A stretch of DNA of 64,000 nucleotides from positions 310,001 through 374,000 of the forward strand of contig JADJEI010000006.1 in the NCBI GenBank assembly GCA_016709155.1, in the 5' to 3' direction. Shown here in pieces: positions 17,075 through 25,288 of the stretch. A program made the translations under genes and the position numbers. This DNA is from Ignavibacteriales bacterium (GTDB taxonomy: Bacteria; Bacteroidota; Ignavibacteria; Ignavibacteriales; Ignavibacteriaceae). Under the pieces are notes generated by a model. That model was not told the origin of the DNA and ran no database searches. It saw only the letters and a program-made list of their open reading frames with translations. Numbering within the stretch: position 1 is the first letter of the stretch; every line of letters starts with the position of its first letter.

Positions 17075-18373
17075 CTATTTGGATTGCAAATTATTTTTAA
17101 CTGCATCAACGATTGATGATAAACTATTTAATTTGATTAAAGTTTGTTCACCTGTTTTCATGTTCTTCAAATTCACCTGACCATTTTTAAATTCATCACC
17201 GCCGACAAACAGAACAAACTTTGCATTGTACTTATTTGCCTCGCGCATTTGTGCTTTTACGCTTCGTTCGTGATAATCGTAATCACAGCTTAAATTTTCT
17301 TTACGTAACTTTGATGCGAGGGTGGTGATTAGCAGTTCAAGTTCAAGATCAAGTTCATGTTCAGGTTTTGGATCAATACGAATTAAATAAACATCAATTG
17401 AATCGTCAGGGACACTGAATGATTTTTCATTTTCACAAGCAAGTAGAATGCGCTCCATCCCTGCAGCAAAACCAACTGCCGGTGTAAATTTGCCGCCAAG
17501 TTCCTGAACAAGTAAATCGTATCTTCCCCCACCGCACAATGCGCTTTGTGAACCAACACTTCCGCTTACTATTTCAAAAGTTGTCTTTGTGTAGTAATCT
17601 AACCCTCGTACAAGTGTGGTATCAACTTCGAATGGAATTTCAACATTTGTTAGGTAACTTTTTACAATTGCAAAATCATTTTTACTTTGTTCATCAAGAT
17701 AATCTAAAAGCAATGGGGCATCTTTCATTATCTGTTTATCAACCTCAATCTTGCTGTCAAAGATCCGCAGAATATTTGTGTCAAATCTTTTCCTGCTTTC
17801 TTCGGATAGTTTATCTTTTTTGTCTAACAGAAATTTGCGCAGTTCAATTTTGTATTTCTCTCTAACTTCGGGCACACCAAGCGAATTAATTTTGACGACT
17901 AAGTTTTTTAATCCGAGCTTAATTAATATTTGATAAGCAACTTCAATCATTTCGCCATCCAGCAGCGGAGAAGTGCTCCCTAAAGCTTCTGCACCGAACT
18001 GATGAAACTGTCTGAGTCTTCCTGCCTGCGGACGCTCCTGCCTGAACATCGCACCGATGTAGTAAAGCTTGTTTAATGACTGCTGCGCCCCAAGTGATTG
18101 TTCAATAAAAGCACGAACAACTCCGGCAGTATTTTCAGGTCTCAATGTTATGCTCGTTTCACTTCGATCTTTAAATGAATACATTTCTTTACCAACGATA
18201 TCAGTTTGCTCGCCTATACCGCGTGCAAAAAGAATTGTTTCCTCGAAGATGGGTGTACGAATTTCCTTGTAATTAAACTGACGGAAAACTTTTTCAACAA
18301 TGTTTTGAATATAATTCCATTTCGGAATATCGTTTGGTAGAATATCTTTTGTACCGGTAATTGCTTTAATCAT
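17075..18373 (-). CDS. hisS: histidyl-tRNA synthetase
   Basis: The 432-residue class II synthetase charges tRNA-His. Motif 2 is FRQERPQAGRLRQFHQFG (about 110-127) and motif 3 is AVGFAAGMERILLA. The histidine-binding block RGLDYYTKTTFE is near residues 260-271. The C-terminal anticodon-binding domain includes the basic block HERSVKAQMREANKY. Length and start (MIKAITGTKDILP) match the family. No frameshift interrupts it. It is followed by lgt and rlmB on the same strand. Confidence 0.97.
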   Translation of the reverse strand: MIKAITGTKDILPNDIPKWNYIQNIVEKVFRQFNYKEIRTPIFEETILFARGIGEQTDIVGKEMYSFKDRSETSITLRPENTAGVVRAFIEQSLGAQQSLNKLYYIGAMFRQERPQAGRLRQFHQFGAEALGSTSPLLDGEMIEVAYQILIKLGLKNLVVKINSLGVPEVREKYKIELRKFLLDKKDKLSEESRKRFDTNILRIFDSKIEVDKQIMKDAPLLLDYLDEQSKNDFAIVKSYLTNVEIPFEVDTTLVRGLDYYTKTTFEIVSGSVGSQSALCGGGRYDLLVQELGGKFTPAVGFAAGMERILLACENEKSFSVPDDSIDVYLIRIDPKPEHELDLELELLITTLASKLRKENLSCDYDYHERSVKAQMREANKYNAKFVLFVGGDEFKNGQVNLKNMKTGEQTLIKLNSLSSIVDAVKNNLQSK

Positions 18374-18411
18374 TTTGATAATGGAGGGGGAAAATATTAT
18401 GTGTGCAAATC

Positions 18412-18882
18412 TCAGACATCGAAGTAATTTATTTCTTCCTGTCTGAAATAATCAAGTATTTCAGCAGAAGATTTTGCATCAATAAGTTTTTGTCTGAATT
18501 CATCTCTATTCATCATGCGGGAAATGCGACTGAGAAGTTTTATATGTGCGCTTACCATATTTTCTCTTCCGATCAATAAAAAAAGTAACTGTACCGGTTT
18601 GCCGTCAAGTGAATCGTATTCAATAGGCTTCGTAGATTTTCCAAATGCAGCGAGTATCTCTTTTACTCCTGAAGTTTTGCCGTGCGGTATTGCAAATCCT
18701 TTCCCCACCCCTGTGGACATTATTTTTTCCCTTTCTAAAACCGACTCCTTCATTTTTTCAAAATCCAATACACGATCATCGGATCTGAATAACTCAAGCA
18801 GTTCATTTATTGCTTCATTTTTTTGATTGCTTTGAAGTTCAGCAATTATAAAATTTTCGGTTAGTATATCTGTAACTTTCAT
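18412..18882 (-). CDS. PTS EIIA domain protein (PtsN/fructose type)
   Basis: The 156-residue soluble protein is a stand-alone EIIA domain of the mannitol/fructose/nitrogen group. The phosphorylated histidine is H67 in GFAIPHGK, and the family blocks LLFLLIG and HIKLLSRISRM follow. No EIIB or EIIC is nearby, which favours a regulatory role like PtsN over sugar uptake, but this is inference. It lies 38 bases upstream of hisS on the same strand and starts after an 83-base gap from the aminotransferase gene. Confidence 0.88.
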   Translation of the reverse strand: MKVTDILTENFIIAELQSNQKNEAINELLELFRSDDRVLDFEKMKESVLEREKIMSTGVGKGFAIPHGKTSGVKEILAAFGKSTKPIEYDSLDGKPVQLLFLLIGRENMVSAHIKLLSRISRMMNRDEFRQKLIDAKSSAEILDYFRQEEINYFDV

Positions 18883-18965
18883 TGACTCACTGATAAATTA
18901 AATTCAGATTTCATTTCTAAACTATAAAACTAAAAGAAATTATTTGCATTTTGAATATAACAGTA

Positions 18966-20294
18966 TCAGTCTTTATAAGGTAATGGATGATCTTTATAAA
19001 ATTGCTTTAATCGTTTTTCAAGATCAGGGAATTGATCGCGCCGCACAAGCGAAACACAGGCACGCAATCCTTCTGTTCGCGTTGAGCCGGTAATCTCAAG
19101 GGAGATTGCACTGACTCCGTAAAATAAAAGTTCATGTAAAAGTTCTTCCCCATCCATACCGGGATAAGAGACTGTAAAATAAAAACCATCGGCGATTGGG
19201 TTATTCTCATCCATGTCGTAAACTATTTCAAATCCATTTTCAGTAAATAACTTTTTCATGATCGCTGCTTTATAACCGTACTCTTTGACTGATTCCACAA
19301 AGTTTAATTTACCATCGTTAGCTGCTTTGAATATTGCCGCCATTGCATATTGGACAGTGTGAGTCATCCCCGCACTCAATGGATAAATTGTTCCGAAGAT
19401 CATTGTATAGCCGAAAGTATCCGTCGAATAATATCTTTTTAAGTCCGGGTAGGTGGAAGAAAATAATTTATCCGAAATAATCATCATTCCGATTCGCTGC
19501 CCCGCATAGCTGAACGCTTTTGAGCCGGAGATAAGCAGAACATATTTATCCGTATAATGCGCAATCGAGGGCTGATACGGCGGCTCCCCGGGCTTTGACA
19601 TATCCCTTCTGAAATCCATTGCGAAATAAGCAAGATCTTCAAGAACTATTGCATCATATTTTTCAGCGAGTTCCGCAATAATTTTTAATTCCTTTTCGGT
19701 GAAGCAAATCCACGACGGATTATTCGGGTTCGAGTAAATGATATTTGAGATATTGCCTTTTGCAAGATATGACTCAAGCTTCGCACTAAGTTTTTCACCG
19801 CGAAAATCATAAACATCAAAAGTCTCATATTTTAAATTCAAAACTTTGTGCTGCTGTTTATGAACCGGAAAACCGGGATCAATAAAAAGGGTGGTGTCTT
19901 TTTCTTTATGAATTCTGTTAAGAGTTAAAAATGCAGCAAAGCTTCCCTGCATCGAGCCGACTGTCGGCACGCAGCCTTGCGGACTTACATCAATATTCAT
20001 AAAAAGTTTTACAAAGCGCGAAGCCTCAATTTTCAATTCAGGAATGCCTTGAATATCGGGATAGATTGCCGCAACACCTTTTTTGTGCGCTGCTATTTCC
20101 GCATCAACACCCACCTGAGACGGTGGCAGACCGGGCACCCCCATTTCCATGCGAATAAACTTTTCGCCGGAAGCTTTTTCAATTTCATCAACGAGCTTTT
20201 TAATCTCACGAATAGTTGCTTTGCTGATTGATGGGAGATTAGCTGCCTTAATTTTATCCTCAACAACCTGATAATTTATTGGAGTGTTTTTCAT
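18966..20294 (-). CDS. PLP-dependent class I/II aminotransferase
   Basis: The predicted protein has about 442 residues. The open frame extends to 20366, but the extra N-terminus is translated from an interspersed repeat (see 20318-20410), so I start at the ATG at 20294 (MKNTPINYQ). The PLP-binding lysine is in SGSKAFSYAGQRIGMM, and SNPNNPSW and EDLAYFAMD supply the other cofactor contacts of fold-type I. The opening block FIRMEMGVPGLPPSQVG sits where the substrate arm is expected. Members include aspartate and diaminopimelate aminotransferases; the substrate cannot be read from the sequence. The frame is intact and the gene appears monocistronic or the head of the EIIA-hisS group. Confidence 0.88.
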   Translation of the reverse strand: MKNTPINYQVVEDKIKAANLPSISKATIREIKKLVDEIEKASGEKFIRMEMGVPGLPPSQVGVDAEIAAHKKGVAAIYPDIQGIPELKIEASRFVKLFMNIDVSPQGCVPTVGSMQGSFAAFLTLNRIHKEKDTTLFIDPGFPVHKQQHKVLNLKYETFDVYDFRGEKLSAKLESYLAKGNISNIIYSNPNNPSWICFTEKELKIIAELAEKYDAIVLEDLAYFAMDFRRDMSKPGEPPYQPSIAHYTDKYVLLISGSKAFSYAGQRIGMMIISDKLFSSTYPDLKRYYSTDTFGYTMIFGTIYPLSAGMTHTVQYAMAAIFKAANDGKLNFVESVKEYGYKAAIMKKLFTENGFEIVYDMDENNPIADGFYFTVSYPGMDGEELLHELLFYGVSAISLEITGSTRTEGLRACVSLVRRDQFPDLEKRLKQFYKDHPLPYKD

Positions 20295-20317
20295 TCGATT
20301 TATTTTTTTATACATAC

Positions 20318-20410
20318 TGTCATGCTGAACTTGTCGAAGCATAACACTTTTACTTTTTCCATTCACTCTTCGACGCGCTCAGGGTGAAAATCGACACATT
20401 CAGAGTGACT
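20318..20410. repeat. interspersed inverted repeat of the 'TGAACTTGTCGAAG' type
   Basis: TGTCATGCTGAACTTGTCGA (starting 20318, continuing AGCAT) is followed about 40 bases later by CTTCGACGCGCTCAGGGTGA, the imperfect reverse complement, and then a degraded third piece. Related text recurs at 23287-23357. Short dispersed elements of this wording are common in genomes of this group. Further right, to 20670, I see only an ATTCCGC/GCGGAAT inverted pair near 20455-20480 and AT-rich sequence that probably holds the promoter of the next gene. Confidence 0.6.
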
Positions 20411-20670
20411 ATCACCAAAATTTTACTTACTTAAAATTAGAAAATTCCGCAGAACATTCATAAGGATTTATTGGCGGAATTACTTGAGTAAAATTTAAGA
20501 TGGGCTTTATTATTAGAGAAAAAGTATGAATAAAAAGTACTGCTGATTATAATTAGAAAAAATTTATGTAAATTATATATAATAATATATTAATGTAATG
20601 AAACATGTACAGCTAAGTGCGGTTGTATTAGTCTAATTTTATGAGACCAAATCACGACTAAAGAAACAAC

Positions 20671-21756
20671 ATGGACTTTCAAACAACACTTACCGAGATT
20701 ATCACAGCGATTAAGCAGCAGGACTTCCTAAACGAAGCAGAGGTGACTAACGGAATTGTATTGCGAATTCTAAACCAATTGAATTGGAATGTGTATGACA
20801 CCAAGAAAGTGAAACCGCAATTCCGAATTGACAACAAAATAATTGACTTTGCACTTTGCTTCCCGGACAACAAACCTGCAATCATCATTGAAGTAAAAGC
20901 ACTGGGTAAAGCTAACAACACAGACGAGCAAGTCCTTTCATATTCATTCAAGACCGGTATTCCAGTTGCAATCTTAACAGACGGACAAGAATGGCATTTT
21001 TATCTGCCCGCAGAGAGAGGTAGTTTGACAGAGAGACGTTTCTATAAACTTGACTTGCTTGCACGGACAACATCCGAGATTGAGCTAATTTTTCAAAGCT
21101 ATTTAGGTTATGAGGCAGTTAGAACTGGAGAGGCACTCAAACAAGCAAAAGCCGACTACGACAAGCAGTATAAGAGTAAAGAGATTGACACTTCTATCCC
21201 TTTAGCTTGGGACAAACTTGTTCAAGACCAAGATGTAACCTTAGTTCGTTTGCTTTCAGAAAAAGTAGCTGACATTTGTGGCTATGAACCATCTGACGAC
21301 AAACTCATTGAATACCTGAAACAGCTTGGCAAGACAAGTAATTATGTTTCCAAGCCACAAGACGCAATTGATGACTATGAAACAAATGATAACGAAGACG
21401 ACATAAATACAAACGATGCTTTTAGAGGTGTTAGGTTCAACAATCAGACAGTTCAAAGTAGAAACGCAATCGGCACTTTAGAGGCACTCTTGAAAATTGC
21501 GATTACAAACTTCCCCAATTCACTACGAAGAATTGAAAGTCAAACACGAGGACGCTCCCGTTCTTTGCTTTCAAAACAAAAAGAAAACTTGTTCATCGGC
21601 AGACCAGATTTGGTTCAGGACTTTTCAAAATCTTTACCGAACAACTGGTGGATGGGCGCAAATTACAGCAAGCGTGAGATAAAGCAGTTTTGCAAAGTTG
21701 TAGTCAATAGCATTACACAGGAGTATGGCGTTCAACAGATAAATTGGTCGTTATGA
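20671..21756 (+). CDS. stand-alone HsdR-N-like PD-(D/E)xK nuclease domain protein
   Basis: The 361-residue protein matches the N-terminal nuclease region of type I restriction HsdR subunits (HSDR_N family) without the helicase. The catalytic core is visible as E24, D59 in KIIDFALCFP and E74/K76 in AIIIEVKALG, followed by QVLSYSFKTGIPVAILTDG. The region 175-235 is helical (CGYEPSDDKLIEYLKQLG), and the last 100 residues form a second domain with VRFNNQTVQSRNAIGTLEALL. Codon choice is noticeably richer in C-ending codons (GAC, AAC, ATC) than in neighbouring genes, a sign of transfer. A structured element follows its stop. Likely roles are defence or an uncharacterised nuclease; no methylase partner is adjacent. 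Confidence 0.82.
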   Translation: MDFQTTLTEIITAIKQQDFLNEAEVTNGIVLRILNQLNWNVYDTKKVKPQFRIDNKIIDFALCFPDNKPAIIIEVKALGKANNTDEQVLSYSFKTGIPVAILTDGQEWHFYLPAERGSLTERRFYKLDLLARTTSEIELIFQSYLGYEAVRTGEALKQAKADYDKQYKSKEIDTSIPLAWDKLVQDQDVTLVRLLSEKVADICGYEPSDDKLIEYLKQLGKTSNYVSKPQDAIDDYETNDNEDDINTNDAFRGVRFNNQTVQSRNAIGTLEALLKIAITNFPNSLRRIESQTRGRSRSLLSKQKENLFIGRPDLVQDFSKSLPNNWWMGANYSKREIKQFCKVVVNSITQEYGVQQINWSL

Positions 21757-21770
21757 GAGAGAGTAAGCCA

Positions 21771-21862
21771 GCCGCTAACAAGGGATTTGCGATAGCAGGG
21801 GTTTTGTGCTTCGTATGAAAGTTTGTGCTTCTAAACCGCCACTTCTTAAAACCCCGAATCGT
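21771..21862 (+). other. structured 3' element, possibly attC-like
   Basis: Starting 14 bases after the nuclease stop codon, GCCGCTAACAAGG leads into nested inverted arms: GGGGTTTT (21798-21805) pairs with AAAACCCC (21848-21855), and inside them GTTTGTGCTTCTAAAC can fold. The position after a foreign-looking gene and the CTAAC start resemble a gene-cassette recombination site. The matching GTTAG half is not found, so the call is tentative. Confidence 0.3.
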
Positions 21863-21885
21863 AAATAGAGTTTAAAGTAATATTC

Positions 21886-22488
21886 TTGATAGTAAACAAC
21901 TTAGACATAAATAAACTCGCCATTGCTCAGAAACTCTTCGCCAGGATAAAAGATAAATATGGTGTACCACCAAATTGGACAAGACCACAGGGTTTTGTTT
22001 CGTTATCAAGAATTATTTTAGAACAGCAGGTTAGTCTTGCATCCGCAGAAGCACATTTTATTAAGCTAAATAATTATCTGCCGGAATTTTCACCGACTGA
22101 AATTTTAAAGCTTACGGATGAAGAATTGCGGGCCTGCCAGATAAGCAGACAAAAATCAAAATATCTTCGCACACTATCTCAGTCAATATTAAACAAAGAA
22201 TTAGATTTTGATGAAATGTTTAAGTTGAGTCCGTCAGAAGTAAGAAAAATACTTACAAACATAAAAGGAATCGGAAATTGGACTGCAGATATTTATCTAA
22301 TGTTCTGTCTGCAATCAAAAGATATTTTTCCTTTGGGAGATATTGCACTAATCACCACAATAAAAGAACTAACCAAAGTGAAAACTAAGGAAGGAATTAT
22401 TCGCCTAACACAAAAGTGGAAACCATATAGATCTTTAGCTGCTTATTTTCTGTGGCATTATTATCTTAAGAAAAGAAATAGAAGTTAA
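21886..22488 (+). CDS. HhH-GPD DNA glycosylase (AlkA/3-methyladenine type)
   Basis: The 200-residue protein is a base-excision repair glycosylase. The helix-hairpin-helix is LTNIKGIGNWTADIY (123-137), and the catalytic aspartate is D152 in FPLGDIALITTIKE. The pattern ILEQQVSLASAEAHF (44-58) matches the AlkA/MAG branch that removes alkylated purines. There is no iron-sulphur cluster motif, which argues against MutY/Nth. The only upstream start in frame is TTG at 21886, with no strong ribosome site; no ATG precedes the conserved part. The N-terminal TBP-like domain of E. coli AlkA is absent, as in shorter members. Confidence 0.9.
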   Translation: MIVNNLDINKLAIAQKLFARIKDKYGVPPNWTRPQGFVSLSRIILEQQVSLASAEAHFIKLNNYLPEFSPTEILKLTDEELRACQISRQKSKYLRTLSQSILNKELDFDEMFKLSPSEVRKILTNIKGIGNWTADIYLMFCLQSKDIFPLGDIALITTIKELTKVKTKEGIIRLTQKWKPYRSLAAYFLWHYYLKKRNRS

Positions 22489-22798
22489 TGCAGGCTTGCT
22501 GCTATTTTGAATAACGATGAAAAGATAACCGCAAGCTTCAGATTACGAAGATAGAACAAAAAGGCAATTTAAAATAGTGCCTGCCCAAAGGTGAGGTTTC
22601 GTGTTTCCAGGCGAATTTTGTGGTCAAAGAAAGTATAGTTCTCCAAATGATCATTTGTGCTGACAGCCTGCTTAAGGCAGAATTGTAAAAAGACCACATA
22701 TCTAATCCTATCAATATAACTCCTCCGATTCCGCCGAAATTCCCTTCACCCACGCAACAATTACCCCTTTAATTTTGCCTATTTTCGCTCTATTTAGC
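22489..22798. other. non-coding stretch, nothing recognised
   Basis: About 310 bases follow the glycosylase without any frame that looks like a protein. No tRNA, strong terminator or long repeat is evident. It leads directly into the degenerate 21-base array. Confidence 0.5.
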
Positions 22799-23048
22799 CC
22801 AACCGTCACACGGTTGCCCCTAACTTTTGGACTGTTGGCAATAACCGTCGGAAAGTAAGCACCAACCACATTGCGGGAGATACTAACCGTCAGAACATCG
22901 GTACAACACAAGCGCGTATGAACCAACCGTCAGATTGTTGGCGCTAACAATTTCACGGTTGGCACCGACGCTGCCCTGTTGCCCGGACGGTGGCGTGGTT
23001 GGTAATAACCGCCATAAAGTTACAGCCAGCGCTGCGGGAGTTAACACT
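22799..23048. repeat. degenerate 21-bp tandem array
   Basis: About twelve units can be lined up at 22801, 22822, 22843, 22864, 22885, 22906, 22925, 22946, 22967, 22986, 23007 and 23028. All are 21 bases except two of 19. Most begin AACCGTC or AACC and end near GTTGGC, with an approximate consensus AACCGTCagattGTTGGCacT. Several units can fold by themselves, for example CAACCGTCACACGGTTG. The region is clearly more GC-rich than its surroundings. Open frames pass through it on both strands but give only seven-residue pseudo-repeats with no known family, so I consider it non-coding. Confidence 0.65.
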
Positions 23049-23231
23049 CTTTTTTTCGTCGTTGGGCAAGTAATTTTTATCCTCAGCGGTAATTTTTTAC
23101 CTGTTCTATCCATCCTCAAACTTATTTTTGCCTTTTTTTCAATATTGAAATCAAAAATCAATATGGCATAATAGTTGGACAAATATAAACAAGATATGCC
23201 CACGTGTATCGCGGAAGATAGTCTGAATTGA

Positions 23232-23269
23232 AACCTCTGGGACCGAACGTATCCCCGAGGTTTTTTTTT
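23232..23269 (+). terminator. strong rho-independent terminator, perhaps of a small RNA
   Basis: AACCTC-T-GGGA pairs with TCCC-C-GAGGTT around the loop CCGAACGTA, followed by nine T. No protein-coding gene ends just upstream on the plus strand, so it may terminate a short transcript that starts near 23190. Confidence 0.8.
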
Positions 23270-23286
23270 ATCCTAAACGATTGGAA

Positions 23287-23357
23287 ATTTCACATCCTTC
23301 GACCCCGCTCTGCGGGGCAGGCATTCTCATCCTTCGACAGGCTCAGGATGACAGAGG
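23287..23357. repeat. interspersed 'CATCCTTCGAC' repeat pair
   Basis: ACATCCTTCGACCCCGCTC, with a CCCCGCTCTGCGGGG hairpin, is followed by TCATCCTTCGACAGGCTCAG and GATGACA. It is the same dispersed repeat type as at 20318-20410. It lies immediately after the stop of the PorV-family gene. Confidence 0.6.
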
Positions 23358-23365
23358 GGTGAGTA

Positions 23366-24265
23366 TTAAAACTTTATTTGAACTGAGAAGAGGCTTGCAC
23401 TGCCAAGTCCCAATGAGAAAGGCAGGAATGCATAATCAAATTTTAGACTGCCCCACATCAATCCTAATCCTGCTGTAAATCCTTTTGACTCAAAACCCGT
23501 TTGATAACCCCCACGTAATGCGAGCAGATTATCATATAAAACTTCACCGCCAAGATTAAAATGAATATCATCTGTGTCAAGATACTTTTGAAATTCCCCG
23601 GCGACAATTGCATCAAATTTATTTTCGCCTAACTCAAAATTGTAAGCAGGACCAATTCTGATTTCGGAAGGAAGTTTAGTTTCTTCACTGCGGAGTTTGT
23701 TCATCGAGCCTAAATTTTTCACAACACCGGAAAAAGTTAACCCCGCCATTTCAGTTTTATAAAATAAACCAAGATCAAATCCGTAGCCTGTAGCTTCATC
23801 AGAGAGTAAACCTTCGTAAAGATATTTTGCCGTAATGCCGGTGGAAATATTTTCGTAAACTTCAAATCCTGTGGAGATGCTTCCATAAAAATAATTTGCA
23901 TCAAATGTTGATTCGGGGTCACCCGCTTTGGTCCGCAATTGAATATCGCTGACGGAAGTAACATTAAACCCAAAAGCAAAAGGCAGCCCGAAAATATTTG
24001 TCTTCGCACCAAGCACTTCACTTCGTACGTCCTGTATCCATTCATTGTGCATTACAAGAATTTCGTTATCAGAATTGATATTTAATTTTGCTGGATTGTA
24101 GAACAATGCAGTCAAATCGTTAGAAGCAGAAGTTCCTGCATCCCCCATTGCAATATTGCGCGCACCGAATCCAAATTTCAAAAAAGATAACCCGGTATTC
24201 CCGGCGCTTTGAGCATTTACAAATGTGAAACTGATAAGTGCGATTGATAAAATTTTTTTAATCAT
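23366..24265 (-). CDS. PorV/PorQ-family outer-membrane beta-barrel
   Basis: The 299-residue protein has a signal peptide (MIKKILSIALISF, ending FVNAQ) and the PorV-type opening ARNIAMGDAGTSASND with FYNPAKL. Amphipathic strands follow, ending in an aromatic-terminal strand FSVQIKF typical of outer-membrane barrels. PorV of the type IX system shuttles cargo to the attachment complex, while PorQ acts in O-antigen removal. Either function is possible here, and in this lineage the family is expanded. The gene is the last of a long minus-strand operon and lies 12 bases after a paralogue, indicating a duplicated barrel pair. Confidence 0.85.
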   Translation of the reverse strand: MIKKILSIALISFTFVNAQSAGNTGLSFLKFGFGARNIAMGDAGTSASNDLTALFYNPAKLNINSDNEILVMHNEWIQDVRSEVLGAKTNIFGLPFAFGFNVTSVSDIQLRTKAGDPESTFDANYFYGSISTGFEVYENISTGITAKYLYEGLLSDEATGYGFDLGLFYKTEMAGLTFSGVVKNLGSMNKLRSEETKLPSEIRIGPAYNFELGENKFDAIVAGEFQKYLDTDDIHFNLGGEVLYDNLLALRGGYQTGFESKGFTAGLGLMWGSLKFDYAFLPFSLGLGSASLFSVQIKF

Positions 24266-24277
24266 ATTAAAACCAAA

Positions 24278-25279
24278 TTAAAAGTTTATTGTAAGTCCGA
24301 CTATGTGCCTGTCGTGCGGCGAATATTGTTCAATCATAAAAGCGTAATGAACCCCCGCCGTAAGTGAGCCGAAATTTTTTGAATAAGAAAATCCTGCGGC
24401 AGGCTTGGGTAGAAAATCAGCATTGCTCAAATTGAACTGATCTACACCAGCACGGATAAAAAGATTTTCATAAATATTATACTCAACACCGGCACGAAGA
24501 ATATTTGTTTCAGCATTGCTGTTTTCAAGTTCAACAGAAGCAAGAAGACCAAGTTCTGATTCATAATAGCTTACACCAATTTTTCTAAGCAGGGGGAATT
24601 TATCTTCGGAGATTGTCCCATCCTGATCATAAATTGGAGAAGTATCCCATTTGTATTTGCTATTCAAATCGGCAAGAACGGCAGAGACTGTAAAGTTTTC
24701 ATTCACTTTGTAAAGAGCTCCGACATCAAAACCAAGTCCGGTGGAAGTTATTTCTTCGTACAATTTGTAATAATAAAATTTAGCAGCAACACCGATAGCA
24801 AATTTCTCTGATACTCGTATTGCCATCGCTATAAAGAATTGATTCTCGGAAGTTTTTAATTCACCTGTTGGAAAACCTTGATTATCACGTCCATCAATAT
24901 TACTAACGCCTGAGTTGATTATACCAAGACTTATCCCCGCAGTTGCGCGCGGTTTTTTATTTTCGAGAGCAGAATCTTTAGAAGAATAAAATTCAAATCG
25001 CCGGGTGAAGTTCAAAAAGTTTAATGATCTGTCAAGTGAAAGGATGGAGTAAGAAGTTTGAAATGAATTATCATTCTGAAAAACGGATAAAGCAGGGTTG
25101 TAGTAAGAGACCAAATTACCCTCGATGACAGAAGACATTGCATTACCCATTCCTAAGCCGCGTGCGCCAAAACCAATTCTACTGAATGAACCGGGCAAAG
25201 AACTGATTTTAGAAAACTCCGGCTGAGCCAGTAATGTTATTGAACAAACTAAAATTATTATTGAAATTATTTTCTTCAC
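24278..25279 (-). CDS. PorV/PorQ-family outer-membrane protein, paralogue
   Basis: The 333-residue protein has a signal peptide ending near LLAQ and the same family opening, FGARGLGMGNAMSSVIEG with SYYNPAL. It also shows a duplicated barrel pattern such as IGVAAKFYYYKLYEE and LGFDVGALYKV, and ends in the strand HIVGLTINF. The two neighbouring genes share this layout at moderate similarity, so they are probably an ancient tandem duplication. It sits nine bases after the propeller/FlgD-like gene, a likely cargo or partner. An assignment to PorV rather than PorQ cannot be made by eye. Confidence 0.84.
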   Translation of the reverse strand: MKKIISIIILVCSITLLAQPEFSKISSLPGSFSRIGFGARGLGMGNAMSSVIEGNLVSYYNPALSVFQNDNSFQTSYSILSLDRSLNFLNFTRRFEFYSSKDSALENKKPRATAGISLGIINSGVSNIDGRDNQGFPTGELKTSENQFFIAMAIRVSEKFAIGVAAKFYYYKLYEEITSTGLGFDVGALYKVNENFTVSAVLADLNSKYKWDTSPIYDQDGTISEDKFPLLRKIGVSYYESELGLLASVELENSNAETNILRAGVEYNIYENLFIRAGVDQFNLSNADFLPKPAAGFSYSKNFGSLTAGVHYAFMIEQYSPHDRHIVGLTINF

Positions 25280-25288
25280 AAATTCCTC

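Noticed and set aside
22538..23203. Several overlapping open frames on both strands (for example minus 22883-23203)
   Set aside because: They derive from the GC-rich 21-base array, change frame between strands and show no family; non-coding repeat is simpler.
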